Origin: DASTQL01 sp035761805
GTDB taxonomy: Bacteria; Actinomycetota; Actinomycetes; Jiangellales; Jiangellaceae
Direction of reading: 5' to 3'
Length of the DNA: 21,486 nucleotides
Assembly: GCA_035761805.1 (NCBI GenBank)
Contig: DASTQL010000011.1
Span: 1-21,486 of the forward strand
In this document: piece after piece, positions 1 through 7,536 of the stretch
Layout of the letters: each line of letters begins with the position of its first letter
Numbering within the stretch: the first letter of the stretch is position 1
The notes under the pieces: generated by a model
What the model was told of the DNA's origin: nothing
Database searches by the model: none
Seen by the model: only the letters and a program-made list of their open reading frames with translations
Program-made: the position numbers and the translations under genes

Positions 1-1
1 G

Positions 2-2092
2 CTGATCAACAACAACATCCACGGGAACGAGTGGGAGGGCACCGACGCCAGCCTCGACGTGCTGGAGGAGCTCGCCTTCTCGACCGAGGCGGACGTCCTC
101 GAGATCCTCGACCGCCACGTGCTCGCGTTCGTCGTGACGATGAACCCCGACGGGCGGGTCGCCGGCACCCGCGGGAACCACAACGGCTTCGACATGAACC
201 GCGACTTCGTCACCGTCTCCCAGCCCGAGGTCCGGGCGGTGCGTGACCAGGTGGTCCGCTACAGCCCGCTCACCATGCTCGACATGCACGGTTACGTGTG
301 GCCGACCTTGATCGAGCCGACGACCGGCCCGCACGGGGACAACTATGAGTACGACCTCTACATCCCCAAGGCGCTGCGCAACGGCCTTGCGATGGAGGCA
401 CGGGTCATCGGCGACGTGGGCGCCGACCTGGCTGCCTGGGCAGGCGAGACCGGTCCAGGAGGGACCATCCCCGGTAACGTGACGTGGCCCACCCCACCCC
501 AGTCTCTGATCCCCTTCCGAGACCTTGACGAGGGCTGGGACGACTGGCCGCCGATCTTCACCCCGATGTACGGGATGTACCACGGCAGCATCGGCCATAC
601 GATCGAGATCCCCCTCGGCAGGCCGAACAACGACTCACGGTGGACCCCCGAGCTCCGGGAACGCCGGGCGGACATCAACACCCGTGTCGGCATCGCAGCC
701 ATCGAGGCGAACATCGACTACGCCACCGAGAACCAAGAGGACCTTCTCGCGAACCAGCTCGAGTGGTTCCGACGCGGCGTGGACGGCGAGTCTGCGCGGC
801 CGATCGACGACCCGCTGTCCTTGGATCTCGCATGCTGCGAAAGCAACGAGCAGGCCAACGCCAACACCTTCCTGCAGGAGTACCCCCGCGCCTACGTCGT
901 CCCCGTCGGTTCGGGTCAGCGTGACGACGCCGCAGCGGCACGACTGGTCCAGTTCATGATCGACAACGATGTCGTGGTCCACCGCGCCTGGCGGCCGTTC
1001 AGCCTGAACGGCCAGAACGTCGCGGCCGGCTCGTACGTCGTCGACATGCATCAGTCCAAGCGCGGCCTGGCGAACATGCTCCTCGAGGTGGGGCGCGACG
1101 TCACCCAGGAGTTCAACACGATGTACGACATCTCCGCGTGGAGCCACGGCTACCTCTGGGGAGCCACGGTGAACCGCCTGGCCCAGGGGAGCCTGGACGC
1201 CAGGGCGCTGCGTCCGGTCACGACCGCGTCGCCGACGGGCTCCGTGGCTCCGGGCAACCTCCGTACGTACGGGCTGGTGGCCACGTCGATCGCTGCGATC
1301 CAGGCCGTGAACTTCCTGCTCGACAACGGCGTCGCCGTCTCGCGCACCCCTGACGGGACGTTCGCCGTCCCGGGCTCGGCGAGACCGCTGGTCCGGGAGG
1401 CCGCGGACACCTTCGGGGTGGCCTTCACCAACCTGCCCCCGGCACAGAGCCGGGGGGCGACACCGGTCAGCAAGCTCCGGGTCGGGGTCAGTGCGCCGTT
1501 CGACGAGGTGTTCGCCCTCAAGAGGATGGGCTTCGACCTCACGGCGGTCACGCACACCGGCTTCAACGACGGCAGCTACCAGTTCGGTGACTTCGACGCG
1601 TTCTTCGTCTCGACGACCGCGTTCAACCCACTGAACCTGAACGCAGCACAGCAGGCCGCGTTCGGGGACTGGCTGGCCGACGGCGGCACGGTAGTCGGCC
1701 GAGGAGGTGGCGGCACGACGTTCAACACCCGGGCCGGGTTGCTCGACGCGACTTTCGCCCTTGGCCGCAGTGATGCCAACGGCATCGTGGCGGTAGAGAA
1801 CGACCCCGCCTCGCCGATCACCAGCCGGTCGCTGCCCAGCTCGTTCGTCACCGCCCCGCGGTACTTCACCAGCGTCGGCGCCGGCGTACGAGTCGACCAG
1901 CGGCTCGAGGACGGCGCGTTCTTCCTCGCCGGCCACTGGGTCGGCCAGGAGGCGGCGGCAGGCCAGGCGGTCGTGGTCAGCGGCCAGGCTCGCGGCGCCA
2001 ACGTGACGCTGTTCGGCACGGAGCCGCTCTACCGCACCCACCCGGAGGGCCTGTACGAGCAGGTCGCCAACGCCCTGTGGTGGAAGGGCTAG
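2..2092 (+). CDS. M14 family zinc carboxypeptidase (5' truncated by window edge)
   Basis: Metallopeptidase of the M14 carboxypeptidase family, probably secreted, removing C-terminal residues from peptides. The reading frame is open from base 2 with no start, so the signal peptide and first part of the catalytic domain lie outside the window; 696 residues are visible. The zinc motif HGNE (HxxE) is at bases 20-31, followed by NPDG and RGN, DMNRDF (the Asn-Arg substrate-carboxylate pair), the third zinc ligand in DMHGY (bases 287-289) and the catalytic Glu in HTIEIPLG (bases 605-607). All key residues are present, so the enzyme should be active. The C-terminal half, beyond about base 1250, holds a second alpha/beta region (FDAFFVSTTAF, then WLADGGTVVGRGGGG) resembling a class I glutamine-amidotransferase-like fold; that assignment is tentative. 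The gene stops 43 nt before a strong hairpin. Confidence 0.9.
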   Translation: MINNNIHGNEWEGTDASLDVLEELAFSTEADVLEILDRHVLAFVVTMNPDGRVAGTRGNHNGFDMNRDFVTVSQPEVRAVRDQVVRYSPLTMLDMHGYVWPTLIEPTTGPHGDNYEYDLYIPKALRNGLAMEARVIGDVGADLAAWAGETGPGGTIPGNVTWPTPPQSLIPFRDLDEGWDDWPPIFTPMYGMYHGSIGHTIEIPLGRPNNDSRWTPELRERRADINTRVGIAAIEANIDYATENQEDLLANQLEWFRRGVDGESARPIDDPLSLDLACCESNEQANANTFLQEYPRAYVVPVGSGQRDDAAAARLVQFMIDNDVVVHRAWRPFSLNGQNVAAGSYVVDMHQSKRGLANMLLEVGRDVTQEFNTMYDISAWSHGYLWGATVNRLAQGSLDARALRPVTTASPTGSVAPGNLRTYGLVATSIAAIQAVNFLLDNGVAVSRTPDGTFAVPGSARPLVREAADTFGVAFTNLPPAQSRGATPVSKLRVGVSAPFDEVFALKRMGFDLTAVTHTGFNDGSYQFGDFDAFFVSTTAFNPLNLNAAQQAAFGDWLADGGTVVGRGGGGTTFNTRAGLLDATFALGRSDANGIVAVENDPASPITSRSLPSSFVTAPRYFTSVGAGVRVDQRLEDGAFFLAGHWVGQEAAAGQAVVVSGQARGANVTLFGTEPLYRTHPEGLYEQVANALWWKG

Positions 2093-2135
2093 GCCTCAGG
2101 CGGGCCCGGTACGTCACGGGCCACCACCAGGCTGC

Positions 2136-2175
2136 TGGGGTCATCACGAGGCGCGGACGCCTCGTGATGACCCCA
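2136..2175. terminator. 18-bp perfect inverted repeat, bidirectional terminator
   Basis: Arms 2136-2153 and 2158-2175 are perfectly complementary over 18 bp with a four-base CGGA loop. It lies 43 nt after the carboxypeptidase stop on the plus strand and about 35 nt past the tRNA-Ser 3' end on the minus strand, so it can end both converging transcripts. There is no U-tract, which is common for actinobacterial hairpin terminators. Confidence 0.8.
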
Positions 2176-2210
2176 CAGCCATGGTGAACGTGGTCATTCG
2201 GGGGCCGAGA

Positions 2211-2302
2211 TGGCGGAGGCGGCGGGATTTGAACCCGCGAGAGGTTTGACCCTCAACCCGCTTAGCAGGCGGGCGCCATAGACCGGACTAGGCGACGCCT
2301 CC
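2211..2302 (-). tRNA. tRNA-Ser (anticodon GCT)
   Basis: Read on the minus strand, the acceptor stem GGAGGCG (2302-2296) pairs with CGCCTCC (2221-2215), followed by discriminator G and an encoded CCA (2213-2211). The anticodon stem CCCGC/GCGGG closes the loop CTGCTAA, giving anticodon GCT, which reads AGC and AGU serine codons. A long variable arm and a T-arm with GGGTTCAAATCCC fit a class II tRNA-Ser. The discriminator base G is the expected serine identity element. It appears to be a single tRNA gene with its own promoter upstream. Confidence 0.96.
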
Positions 2303-2329
2303 ACGCCCACCGTGTCCGGGGGCGCCGCA

Positions 2330-2359
2330 AGGGTACCGGGCGGCTCGCGAGGCGGGCAA
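2330..2359 (-). promoter_or_regulatory. Probable promoter of tRNA-Ser
   Basis: On the minus strand TTGCCC (2359-2354), an 18-nt spacer and TACCCT (2335-2330) form a reasonable housekeeping promoter. Transcription would start near 2323, giving a leader of about 21 nt before the mature tRNA. Its position argues against the phosphoribosyltransferase gene beginning as far upstream as GTG 2312. Confidence 0.45.
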
Positions 2360-2368
2360 AGTGCTCCT

Positions 2369-3028
2369 GTGAGGTGGCGCAGCCGACTGGGCTCGCCCTG
2401 GTGGAGCGACCGGAGGGCGGCCGGGCGCGAGCTGGGCGAGGCGCTGGCCGAGCGTGGCTACGGCCCGACCTGCGTGGTCCTCGGTCTGCCTCGCGGCGGG
2501 GTCGTCGTGGCCGCCGAGGTGGCCGAGGTCCTGGGTGCCCGGCTGGACGCTCTCGTCGTCCGCAAGGCAGGGGTTCCCTGGCACCCGGAGCTCGCCCTGG
2601 GGGCGGCCGGCGCCGGCGGCGTCCGCGTCCTCAACTCGGGGGTGGCCGAACGTGCCGGCCTGGACCAGGAGGCATGCGAGGAGGCGCTGGACCGGGCGGC
2701 CGCCGAGGTCGAACGCCGCGAGACCGTGCTGCGGCCGGGACGCGGCTCGCCCGTACGACCGGGGGACGAAGTGGTGGTCGTGGACGACGGCCTCGCCACC
2801 GGTGCGACCGCGCGCGCCGCCCTGCGGGTCGCCCGGGCCTCGGGCGCCGACCGCGTCGTCCTCGCGGTTCCGGTCGCGCCGGCCGGGACAAGTGCCTCCT
2901 TCCGCGGGGAGGCCGACGACATCGTCGTGCTCGCCGAGCCGCACCGCTTCGGGGCGGTCGGCGTGTTCTACGGGGACTTCGACCAGGTGCAGGACGGTGA
3001 GGTCCTACGGTTGCTCGCCGACGAGTGA
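2369..3028 (+). CDS. Phosphoribosyltransferase family protein
   Basis: Type I phosphoribosyltransferase-fold protein of 219 residues. The PRPP-binding loop is clear in VVVVDDGLATGATARAAL: two acidic residues followed by the ATGAT phosphate loop. The segment LGLPRGGVVVAAEVA followed by VVRKAGVPWHPELALG is typical of a stand-alone family of predicted phosphoribosyltransferases found in actinobacteria and often placed near stress genes; the substrate is not known. An earlier in-frame GTG at 2312 would extend the protein into the tRNA promoter, so GTG 2369 was chosen; no good Shine-Dalgarno sequence precedes either, so the exact start is uncertain. The gene is divergent from tRNA-Ser and is followed by 135 nt before the LCP gene, so the two are probably separate units. 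Confidence 0.85.
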   Translation: MRWRSRLGSPWWSDRRAAGRELGEALAERGYGPTCVVLGLPRGGVVVAAEVAEVLGARLDALVVRKAGVPWHPELALGAAGAGGVRVLNSGVAERAGLDQEACEEALDRAAAEVERRETVLRPGRGSPVRPGDEVVVVDDGLATGATARAALRVARASGADRVVLAVPVAPAGTSASFRGEADDIVVLAEPHRFGAVGVFYGDFDQVQDGEVLRLLADE

Positions 3029-3119
3029 TCCTCCCCACTCCGGGGAACGTTGCGTACGTGGTGGACGTCCTCCACCCAGGCCCGCCGGACCGCTCGCGTG
3101 CGGTTCAATGACAGGTCGG

Positions 3120-3145
3120 GCCCCCTGCGCACCGGGCGCGGGGGC
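3120..3145 (+). terminator. GC-rich hairpin just upstream of the LCP ribosome binding site
   Basis: GCCCCC (3120-3125) pairs with GGGGGC (3140-3145) and GCGC (3127-3130) with GCGC (3136-3139), leaving one bulged T and a five-base loop. It could terminate the phosphoribosyltransferase transcript or, if the LCP promoter is further upstream, act as a 5'-leader structure ending a few bases before the LCP Shine-Dalgarno sequence. Confidence 0.4.
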
Positions 3146-3163
3146 GGAGAGAGGTGAGCGCAG

Positions 3164-4696
3164 GTGGCGGAGCCGAGCGACGGGGCCGGGCGTCGCCGCG
3201 CCCGGCTCGAGTCCCGGCGCCAGCAGCGCTCCGGCTACGGCCGCTTCCTCGGCCTCACAGCGCTCGGCACCCTGCTGCCCGGCGCGGGCCTGGTCGCGGC
3301 CGGGCGCCGCCGGATCGGGACGGTCCTGCTCGCCCTCCTCGGCCTGGCCGTCGTCACGGTGGTGGTGGTCGTCCTCACCGTCCCCAGCTCCCGGCTGGCC
3401 TCCGTGGCCGGTGACAGGGAGCGGCTCGCACTCACCGGAGTCGTGCTCGCCGCCGTGGCCGTGCTCTGGCTGCTCGTCGCCGTCATCAGCCACCACCTGC
3501 TCGAACCCCGTGGGCTCGGGACGGGCCGTCGGCTGGTGGGCGCCCTGGTCGTCGTTGCCGTGGCCACGACCGTGCTCGGGCCGATGGCGGTCGCGTCGCG
3601 GTACGCCTTCGTGCAGCGCGACCTGGTCTCCAGCATCACCCTCTCCGACCGCCCGCAGTTCAGCCTCACCACCCCGGACGACATGACCAAGGAGGACCCG
3701 TGGGCGAACAAGCCCCGGGTCAACGTCCTCCTGCTCGGTGGCGACGACGGGGCCGGAAGGGAAGGGCGTCGAACGGACACCGTCATCCTCGCCAGCATCG
3801 ACACCCACACCGGTGACACGGCGCTCTTCTCGTTGCCGCGCAACCTCGCCCACGTCCCCTTCGAAGAGGGCAGCCCACTCCGCGACTTCTACCCGTCTGG
3901 TTTCGACGGGTCGGGGGACGAGGCCGAGTACTTCCTCAACGCCGTCTACCAGAACGCGCCCGCCCTCCACCCCGACGTCTTCGAAGGGGTGACCGAGCCC
4001 GGTGCCGACGCGGTGAAGATGGCCGTCGGAGGCGCACTCGGCATCCCCGTCGACTACTACGTCGCGGTCAACCTCACCGGCTTCTCGACGCTGATCGACG
4101 CCCTCGGCGGCATCACGGTAGACGTCCCGGAGCGGCTTCCGATCGGCAACAAGCTGCTGGCCAGTGGCCGGTGCTCCCAGCCCAGCGGGTGGATCGAGGC
4201 CGGTCGGGACCAGCGCCTCGACGGCCGGGAGGCGCAGTGGTTCGCCCGGTCCCGGTGCACCACCGACGACTACGACCGGATGCGCCGCCAACGCTGCGTC
4301 ATGGGCGCCATCATCGAGCAGGCCGATCCGATCAACGTCCTCCGCCGCTACGAGGCCCTCGCCGGTGCGACCAAGGAGATGGTCAGCACCGACGTCCCCC
4401 AAGACCTGCTGCCTGCATTCATCGAGCTGTCACTGCTGGTCAAGGATGCGCAGGTGACCAGCCTGCCGTTCACGAGCGACGTGATCAACACCGGCAACCC
4501 CGACTACACGCTGATCCAGCGGATGGTGGGGGAGGCGCTCGAGCCGCCCCCGCCCGCTCCGACGTCCACCGCCACGTCTGCTCCCACCAGCCGTCCCACG
4601 GCCTCGGCGTCCCCTCAGCCCGACGGGCCCACACCGTCTCCGACGCCCACGGTCGACGAGGCCGACGGCGCGGTGGCGCTCGACGAGGTCTGCTGA
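3164..4696 (+). CDS. LytR-CpsA-Psr (LCP) family protein
   Basis: Membrane-anchored LCP protein, 510 residues. LCP enzymes act outside the cytoplasmic membrane and transfer undecaprenyl-linked glycopolymers (in actinobacteria teichoic-acid-like polymers, arabinogalactan or capsule) to peptidoglycan. GTG 3164 has the ribosome site AGAGAGGTGAG about 7 nt upstream. A basic N-terminus (residues 1-28) precedes about four hydrophobic segments (roughly 28-47, 51-73, 89-110, 123-145), more than the usual single anchor. The LCP domain begins at VNVLLLGGDDG (about 187) with RRTDTVILASID and FSLPRN, continues through LTGFSTLIDALGGITVDVPE, and has the late arginine-rich WFARSRCTTDDYDRMRRQ stretch that binds the lipid diphosphate. 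A Pro/Ser/Thr-rich tail follows from about residue 458. It is convergent with the next operon. Confidence 0.92.
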   Translation: MAEPSDGAGRRRARLESRRQQRSGYGRFLGLTALGTLLPGAGLVAAGRRRIGTVLLALLGLAVVTVVVVVLTVPSSRLASVAGDRERLALTGVVLAAVAVLWLLVAVISHHLLEPRGLGTGRRLVGALVVVAVATTVLGPMAVASRYAFVQRDLVSSITLSDRPQFSLTTPDDMTKEDPWANKPRVNVLLLGGDDGAGREGRRTDTVILASIDTHTGDTALFSLPRNLAHVPFEEGSPLRDFYPSGFDGSGDEAEYFLNAVYQNAPALHPDVFEGVTEPGADAVKMAVGGALGIPVDYYVAVNLTGFSTLIDALGGITVDVPERLPIGNKLLASGRCSQPSGWIEAGRDQRLDGREAQWFARSRCTTDDYDRMRRQRCVMGAIIEQADPINVLRRYEALAGATKEMVSTDVPQDLLPAFIELSLLVKDAQVTSLPFTSDVINTGNPDYTLIQRMVGEALEPPPPAPTSTATSAPTSRPTASASPQPDGPTPSPTPTVDEADGAVALDEVC

Positions 4697-4735
4697 CCCC
4701 GACCGGTCACCGAGAGGCCGTCCCGTACGTCGGGG
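4697..4735. terminator. Weak hairpin between convergent genes
   Basis: CCCCGAC (4697-4703), directly after the LCP stop, is complementary to GTCGGGG (4729-4735) across a 25-nt loop. It sits in the 52-nt gap between two convergent genes, where a shared terminator is expected, but the long loop makes it weak. Confidence 0.25.
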
Positions 4736-4748
4736 CCGGTCCCTCGCG

Positions 4749-5231
4749 TCAGGTCAGCCGGCGGTAGCCGTGACCGCGGTCCAACCGTCGGCGCAGCTCG
4801 GCCGCGAGATCCCCGGCCCGCACGGACAGCGCTCCCGTGCGGACGATGCTGCGCCGGCCGCCGGCGAGGTCGACGACCACGACCGGGCCGTCGGAGCGGA
4901 CGGTGCGGACGTCCTTCCAGGCTGCGCGGCGGACGCCTGCGCCCGGCCCGGTCGCGTTGACGAAGCCGTCGTCGTCGAGCTCCAGTCGGGGCCCCCGGCC
5001 GGCGAGCCTCCAAAGGCCGACCACCAGCAGCACCAGCCCGCCGAGCGCGACCAGCACGACCGGGATCGCGACGGCCCAGCTCGGGACCGGTGAGGCCTCC
5101 CCCACCGCGGTGATCAGCAGCCCGACGACGACGGCACCGCCGAGGAGCATCGCGCCGAGGCCGACGCCGCGCAGGGCGATCGACGGGGCGACGCCGTACC
5201 TCGTGCGCCCCTCACCGCTGTCCTCAGCCAT
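4749..5231 (-). CDS. Small membrane protein with bacterial PH-like cytoplasmic domain
   Basis: A 160-residue protein of unknown function. Two transmembrane segments (about residues 22-42 and 52-74) form a hairpin, followed by a beta-rich cytoplasmic domain (LELDDDGFVNATG, AAWKDVRTVRSDGPVVVVDLAGGRR) and a final helix (about 140-152). This pattern matches short actinobacterial proteins with a bacterial pleckstrin-homology-like domain. ATG 5231 was chosen because the strong ribosome site GAGGAGGA lies just upstream; the frame stays open far upstream, but that is antisense-type shadow over the exporter gene. It starts 41 nt after the MMPL gene and is probably co-transcribed with it, suggesting but not proving a role with the exporter. 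Confidence 0.75.
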   Translation of the reverse strand: MAEDSGEGRTRYGVAPSIALRGVGLGAMLLGGAVVVGLLITAVGEASPVPSWAVAIPVVLVALGGLVLLVVGLWRLAGRGPRLELDDDGFVNATGPGAGVRRAAWKDVRTVRSDGPVVVVDLAGGRRSIVRTGALSVRAGDLAAELRRRLDRGHGYRRLT

Positions 5232-5272
5232 CCCGTCCTCCTCGTGCGCTGCCGGAGAGACAGTCTCGCCGG

Positions 5273-7435
5273 TCACCCCACCGGCGCGGGCAGCCGGTCC
5301 GGGACGGGCCGGTCGGCAGATCCCAACCCGGGGGCTTCCAGATCCACCCCCGGCAGGCGGCGGGTCAGCCAGGGGGGCGCCCACCAGGCGCGGTGCCCCA
5401 GCAGGGCCATCGCCGACGGGACGAGGAGCAGGCGCACCACGGTCGCGTCGATCAGCACGGCGACGGCAAGCCCGAAGCCGAACATCTTCAGCAAGGGCTC
5501 CGGACCCGCCACGAACGCCGCGAAGACGGCCACCATGATCGCCGCGGCCGACGTGATGACCCTCGCGGTCCGGGCCGTTCCCTCGGTGACCGCGTGCACG
5601 GGGTCGCGGGTGCGGGTGTACTCCTCCCGGACCCGCGACAGCAGGAAGACCTCGTAGTCCATGGAGAGTCCGAAGACCACCGCGAAGAGGAACACCGGGA
5701 CGAAGGACACCACCGGCTGGGTCTCCGTGAGCCCGACCAGACCGAGCCCCCACCCCCACTGGAAGACCACCACCAAGGCCCCGAACGCGGCGCCGATCGC
5801 CAGCAGGTTGAGCAGCGCGGCCTTGACCGGCACGACGACCGAGCCGAACACGACGAGCAGCAGCAGCGCGGAGAGCGCGACCACGGCGCCGACGACCAGC
5901 GGCAGTCGGTCCGCCAGCGCCCGCCCCAGGTCCAGGACCCCGGCGGTGGGACCGGTGAGCAGCACGTCGGTGCCCACCTGGTCGAGGTCGGCACGCATGC
6001 GGTGGACGAGCTGCTCGGTCGCCGGGTCCTGCGGCGCTGTCGTCGGCAGCACGGTGACCACCACGGTGTCCCCGGCCGGGCCGACGACGGGCTCGCCGAC
6101 CGCCGCCACTCCCGGGTCGGCCGCGAGCAGCTCGACCGCGCGGGCCACCCGCTCGGTGTCCTCCGCACCCGGGACGACCACGACGAGTGGTCCGTTGGCA
6201 CCCGGTCCGTAGGCCCCGGCGATCAGGTCGTAGGCGCGGCGCTGCGTACCGGAGGGGTCGGTCAGCCCGGCGTCGGGTTGCCCGAAGCGCATGCCCAGCA
6301 CCGGTGCTGCCAGGGCGAGCAGCAGGGCGGTGCCCACGACGGCATACGGGAGGGGGCGGCGGGTCACGCGTGCGGCCCAGCGTGCGGCGAGCGGCGGTCG
6401 AGGAGCCGCCGACGGGGCCTGTCGGGCGCGGGCGTGGCGACGGGCTCGGCGGCCGAGCACCCGGCGATCGGCCAGGCCGAGCAGGGCCGGGACGAGGGTC
6501 ACCGAGGCGACGACCGCCAGGGCGACGACGGCCGAGGCCGCGGTGCCGAGCAGGCCGACGAAGGGGAGTCCCGTGAGCCACAGGCCGAGCAGGGCGACCA
6601 CGACCGTCCCGCCCGCGAGCACCACGGCACGGCCTGCCGTCGCCGTGGCCATGCCGGCCGCCTCGTCGACCTCCAGCCCGGTGGCGAGCAGCTCGCGGTG
6701 GCGACTGACGAGGACGAGTGCGTAGTCGACGCCCACCCCGAGGCCGATCATGGTCGCGATCTGTGGGGCGTCCGCCGGGACGTCGACGACCCTCGCCACG
6801 AGCAGCATGGCCCCGCTGCCGACGGCGATGCCGGCCAGCGCGACCGCGACCGGCAGCCCGGCCGCGACCACGGAGCCGAAGGCGACGACCAGCACGAGCA
6901 GCGCGAGCGAGAGCCCGACGGCCTCCGCCACACCGGTCGGCGCCTCGGTGTTGGCGAAGACCACCTCGCCACCGACCTCGGCGTGCAGCCCGGCCTCGCG
7001 CGGGGCCTCGAGCAGGCCCTCGAGCTCCGCCACGCCGTCGGCACCGACCTGGGGCGCCGCGACCGGGTAGTGCACGCCGATCGTGACCGTGCGGCCGTCC
7101 GGGGACGGCACCGGCTCTCCCACGGCGTCGACACCCGGGAGGTCGGCTACCGCCGCCGCGAGCTCCTCGACGGCCGGATCGGCGGCCACGTCGGCCGGTC
7201 CCTGGACGACGAGCGTCGCCGACGAGCCTCCCGCCGCGGGGAAGCGCTCGGCGAGCAGGTCGGCGGCCGCCTGGGTCTCGCTGCCGGGGAGGGTGTTCTG
7301 GTTGGAGAGGCGTCCGCCGAAGGCTCCGGCCAGAGAGAGCACGGCGGCGATCAGCAGAACCCAGGCACCCAGGACGCGCCAGGGGTGGCGAGCGCAGGCG
7401 CGGCCGAGCCGCAGCAGCCGGGTGGGGGAGGTCAT
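5273..7435 (-). CDS. MMPL family RND-type transporter
   Basis: Inner-membrane proton-driven exporter of the MMPL/RND superfamily, 720 residues, likely moving lipids or drugs. It has the usual duplicated layout: an N-terminal transmembrane helix (ACARHPWRVLGAWVLLIAA), an external domain (NTLPGSETQAAADLLAERF), five or six helices with GLGVGVDYALVLVSRHRE, a second helix and external domain, then a repeat bundle with VFGLSMDYEVFLLSRVREEY. The paired DY motifs are those thought to relay protons. ATG 7435 is preferred over ATG 7447 because a TTGCCA/TATGGT promoter overlaps the upper ATG and would start transcription at about 7436, making a leaderless mRNA. It is divergent from a TetR gene, its likely repressor, and the intervening DNA carries repeats suited to repressor binding. 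The substrate cannot be read from the sequence. Confidence 0.93.
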   Translation of the reverse strand: MTSPTRLLRLGRACARHPWRVLGAWVLLIAAVLSLAGAFGGRLSNQNTLPGSETQAAADLLAERFPAAGGSSATLVVQGPADVAADPAVEELAAAVADLPGVDAVGEPVPSPDGRTVTIGVHYPVAAPQVGADGVAELEGLLEAPREAGLHAEVGGEVVFANTEAPTGVAEAVGLSLALLVLVVAFGSVVAAGLPVAVALAGIAVGSGAMLLVARVVDVPADAPQIATMIGLGVGVDYALVLVSRHRELLATGLEVDEAAGMATATAGRAVVLAGGTVVVALLGLWLTGLPFVGLLGTAASAVVALAVVASVTLVPALLGLADRRVLGRRARRHARARQAPSAAPRPPLAARWAARVTRRPLPYAVVGTALLLALAAPVLGMRFGQPDAGLTDPSGTQRRAYDLIAGAYGPGANGPLVVVVPGAEDTERVARAVELLAADPGVAAVGEPVVGPAGDTVVVTVLPTTAPQDPATEQLVHRMRADLDQVGTDVLLTGPTAGVLDLGRALADRLPLVVGAVVALSALLLLVVFGSVVVPVKAALLNLLAIGAAFGALVVVFQWGWGLGLVGLTETQPVVSFVPVFLFAVVFGLSMDYEVFLLSRVREEYTRTRDPVHAVTEGTARTARVITSAAAIMVAVFAAFVAGPEPLLKMFGFGLAVAVLIDATVVRLLLVPSAMALLGHRAWWAPPWLTRRLPGVDLEAPGLGSADRPVPDRLPAPVG

Positions 7436-7442
7436 GACCGGG

Positions 7443-7471
7443 ACCATATGTCAGTCCATGTCATTTGGCAA
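7443..7471 (-). promoter_or_regulatory. Promoter of the MMPL gene, leaderless
   Basis: On the minus strand TTGCCA (7471-7466), exactly 17 nt, then TATGGT (7448-7443). Counting seven bases from the end of the -10 box puts the transcription start at about 7436, one base from ATG 7435, and there is no Shine-Dalgarno sequence. The -35 box lies inside the first 17-bp repeat. Confidence 0.6.
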
Positions 7472-7526
7472 GTCCTGTCTTTTGGCTGGGTCTGTCTTAT
7501 GGCATCGTCTGACGCAATGCGCTACC
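7459..7526. repeat. 17-bp tandem direct repeats, probable TetR operator array
   Basis: Three adjacent 17-bp units start at 7459, 7476 and 7493: TGTCATTTGGCAAGTCC, TGTCTTTTGGCTGGGTC and TGTCTTATGGCATCGTC, sharing TGTCNTNTGGC (11-13 of 17 identical in pairs). A fourth slot (7510-7526, TGACGCAATGC...) is much weaker. The units cover the -35 regions of both divergent promoters, which is where a local repressor would bind. Binding by the adjacent TetR protein is inferred from position. Confidence 0.6.
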
Positions 7527-7528
7527 CT
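7500..7528 (+). promoter_or_regulatory. Probable promoter of the tetR gene, leaderless
   Basis: TACCCT (7523-7528) is an acceptable -10 box with the weak -35 TGGCAT (7500-7505) 17 nt upstream, inside the third 17-bp repeat. Transcription would start at 7534-7537, at or within 3 nt of GTG 7537, and no ribosome binding site is present. Confidence 0.4.
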
Positions 7529-7536
7529 CGGGCAGC

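Noticed and set aside
635..2041. Long minus-strand open frame opposite the carboxypeptidase
   Set aside because: Arginine/alanine/glycine-rich translation with no motif, fully antisense to a clear enzyme; a GC-driven shadow.
2211..2302. Integration site (att) of a mobile element at tRNA-Ser
   Set aside because: No integrase, no duplicated tRNA 3' end and ordinary housekeeping genes on both sides.
3005..4402. Long minus-strand open frame opposite the LCP gene
   Set aside because: Charged low-complexity translation with no family; antisense shadow of a gene with clear motifs.
7459..7526. CRISPR array
   Set aside because: Units are 17 bp, adjacent without spacers, degenerate and located between two promoters; they are regulatory repeats.
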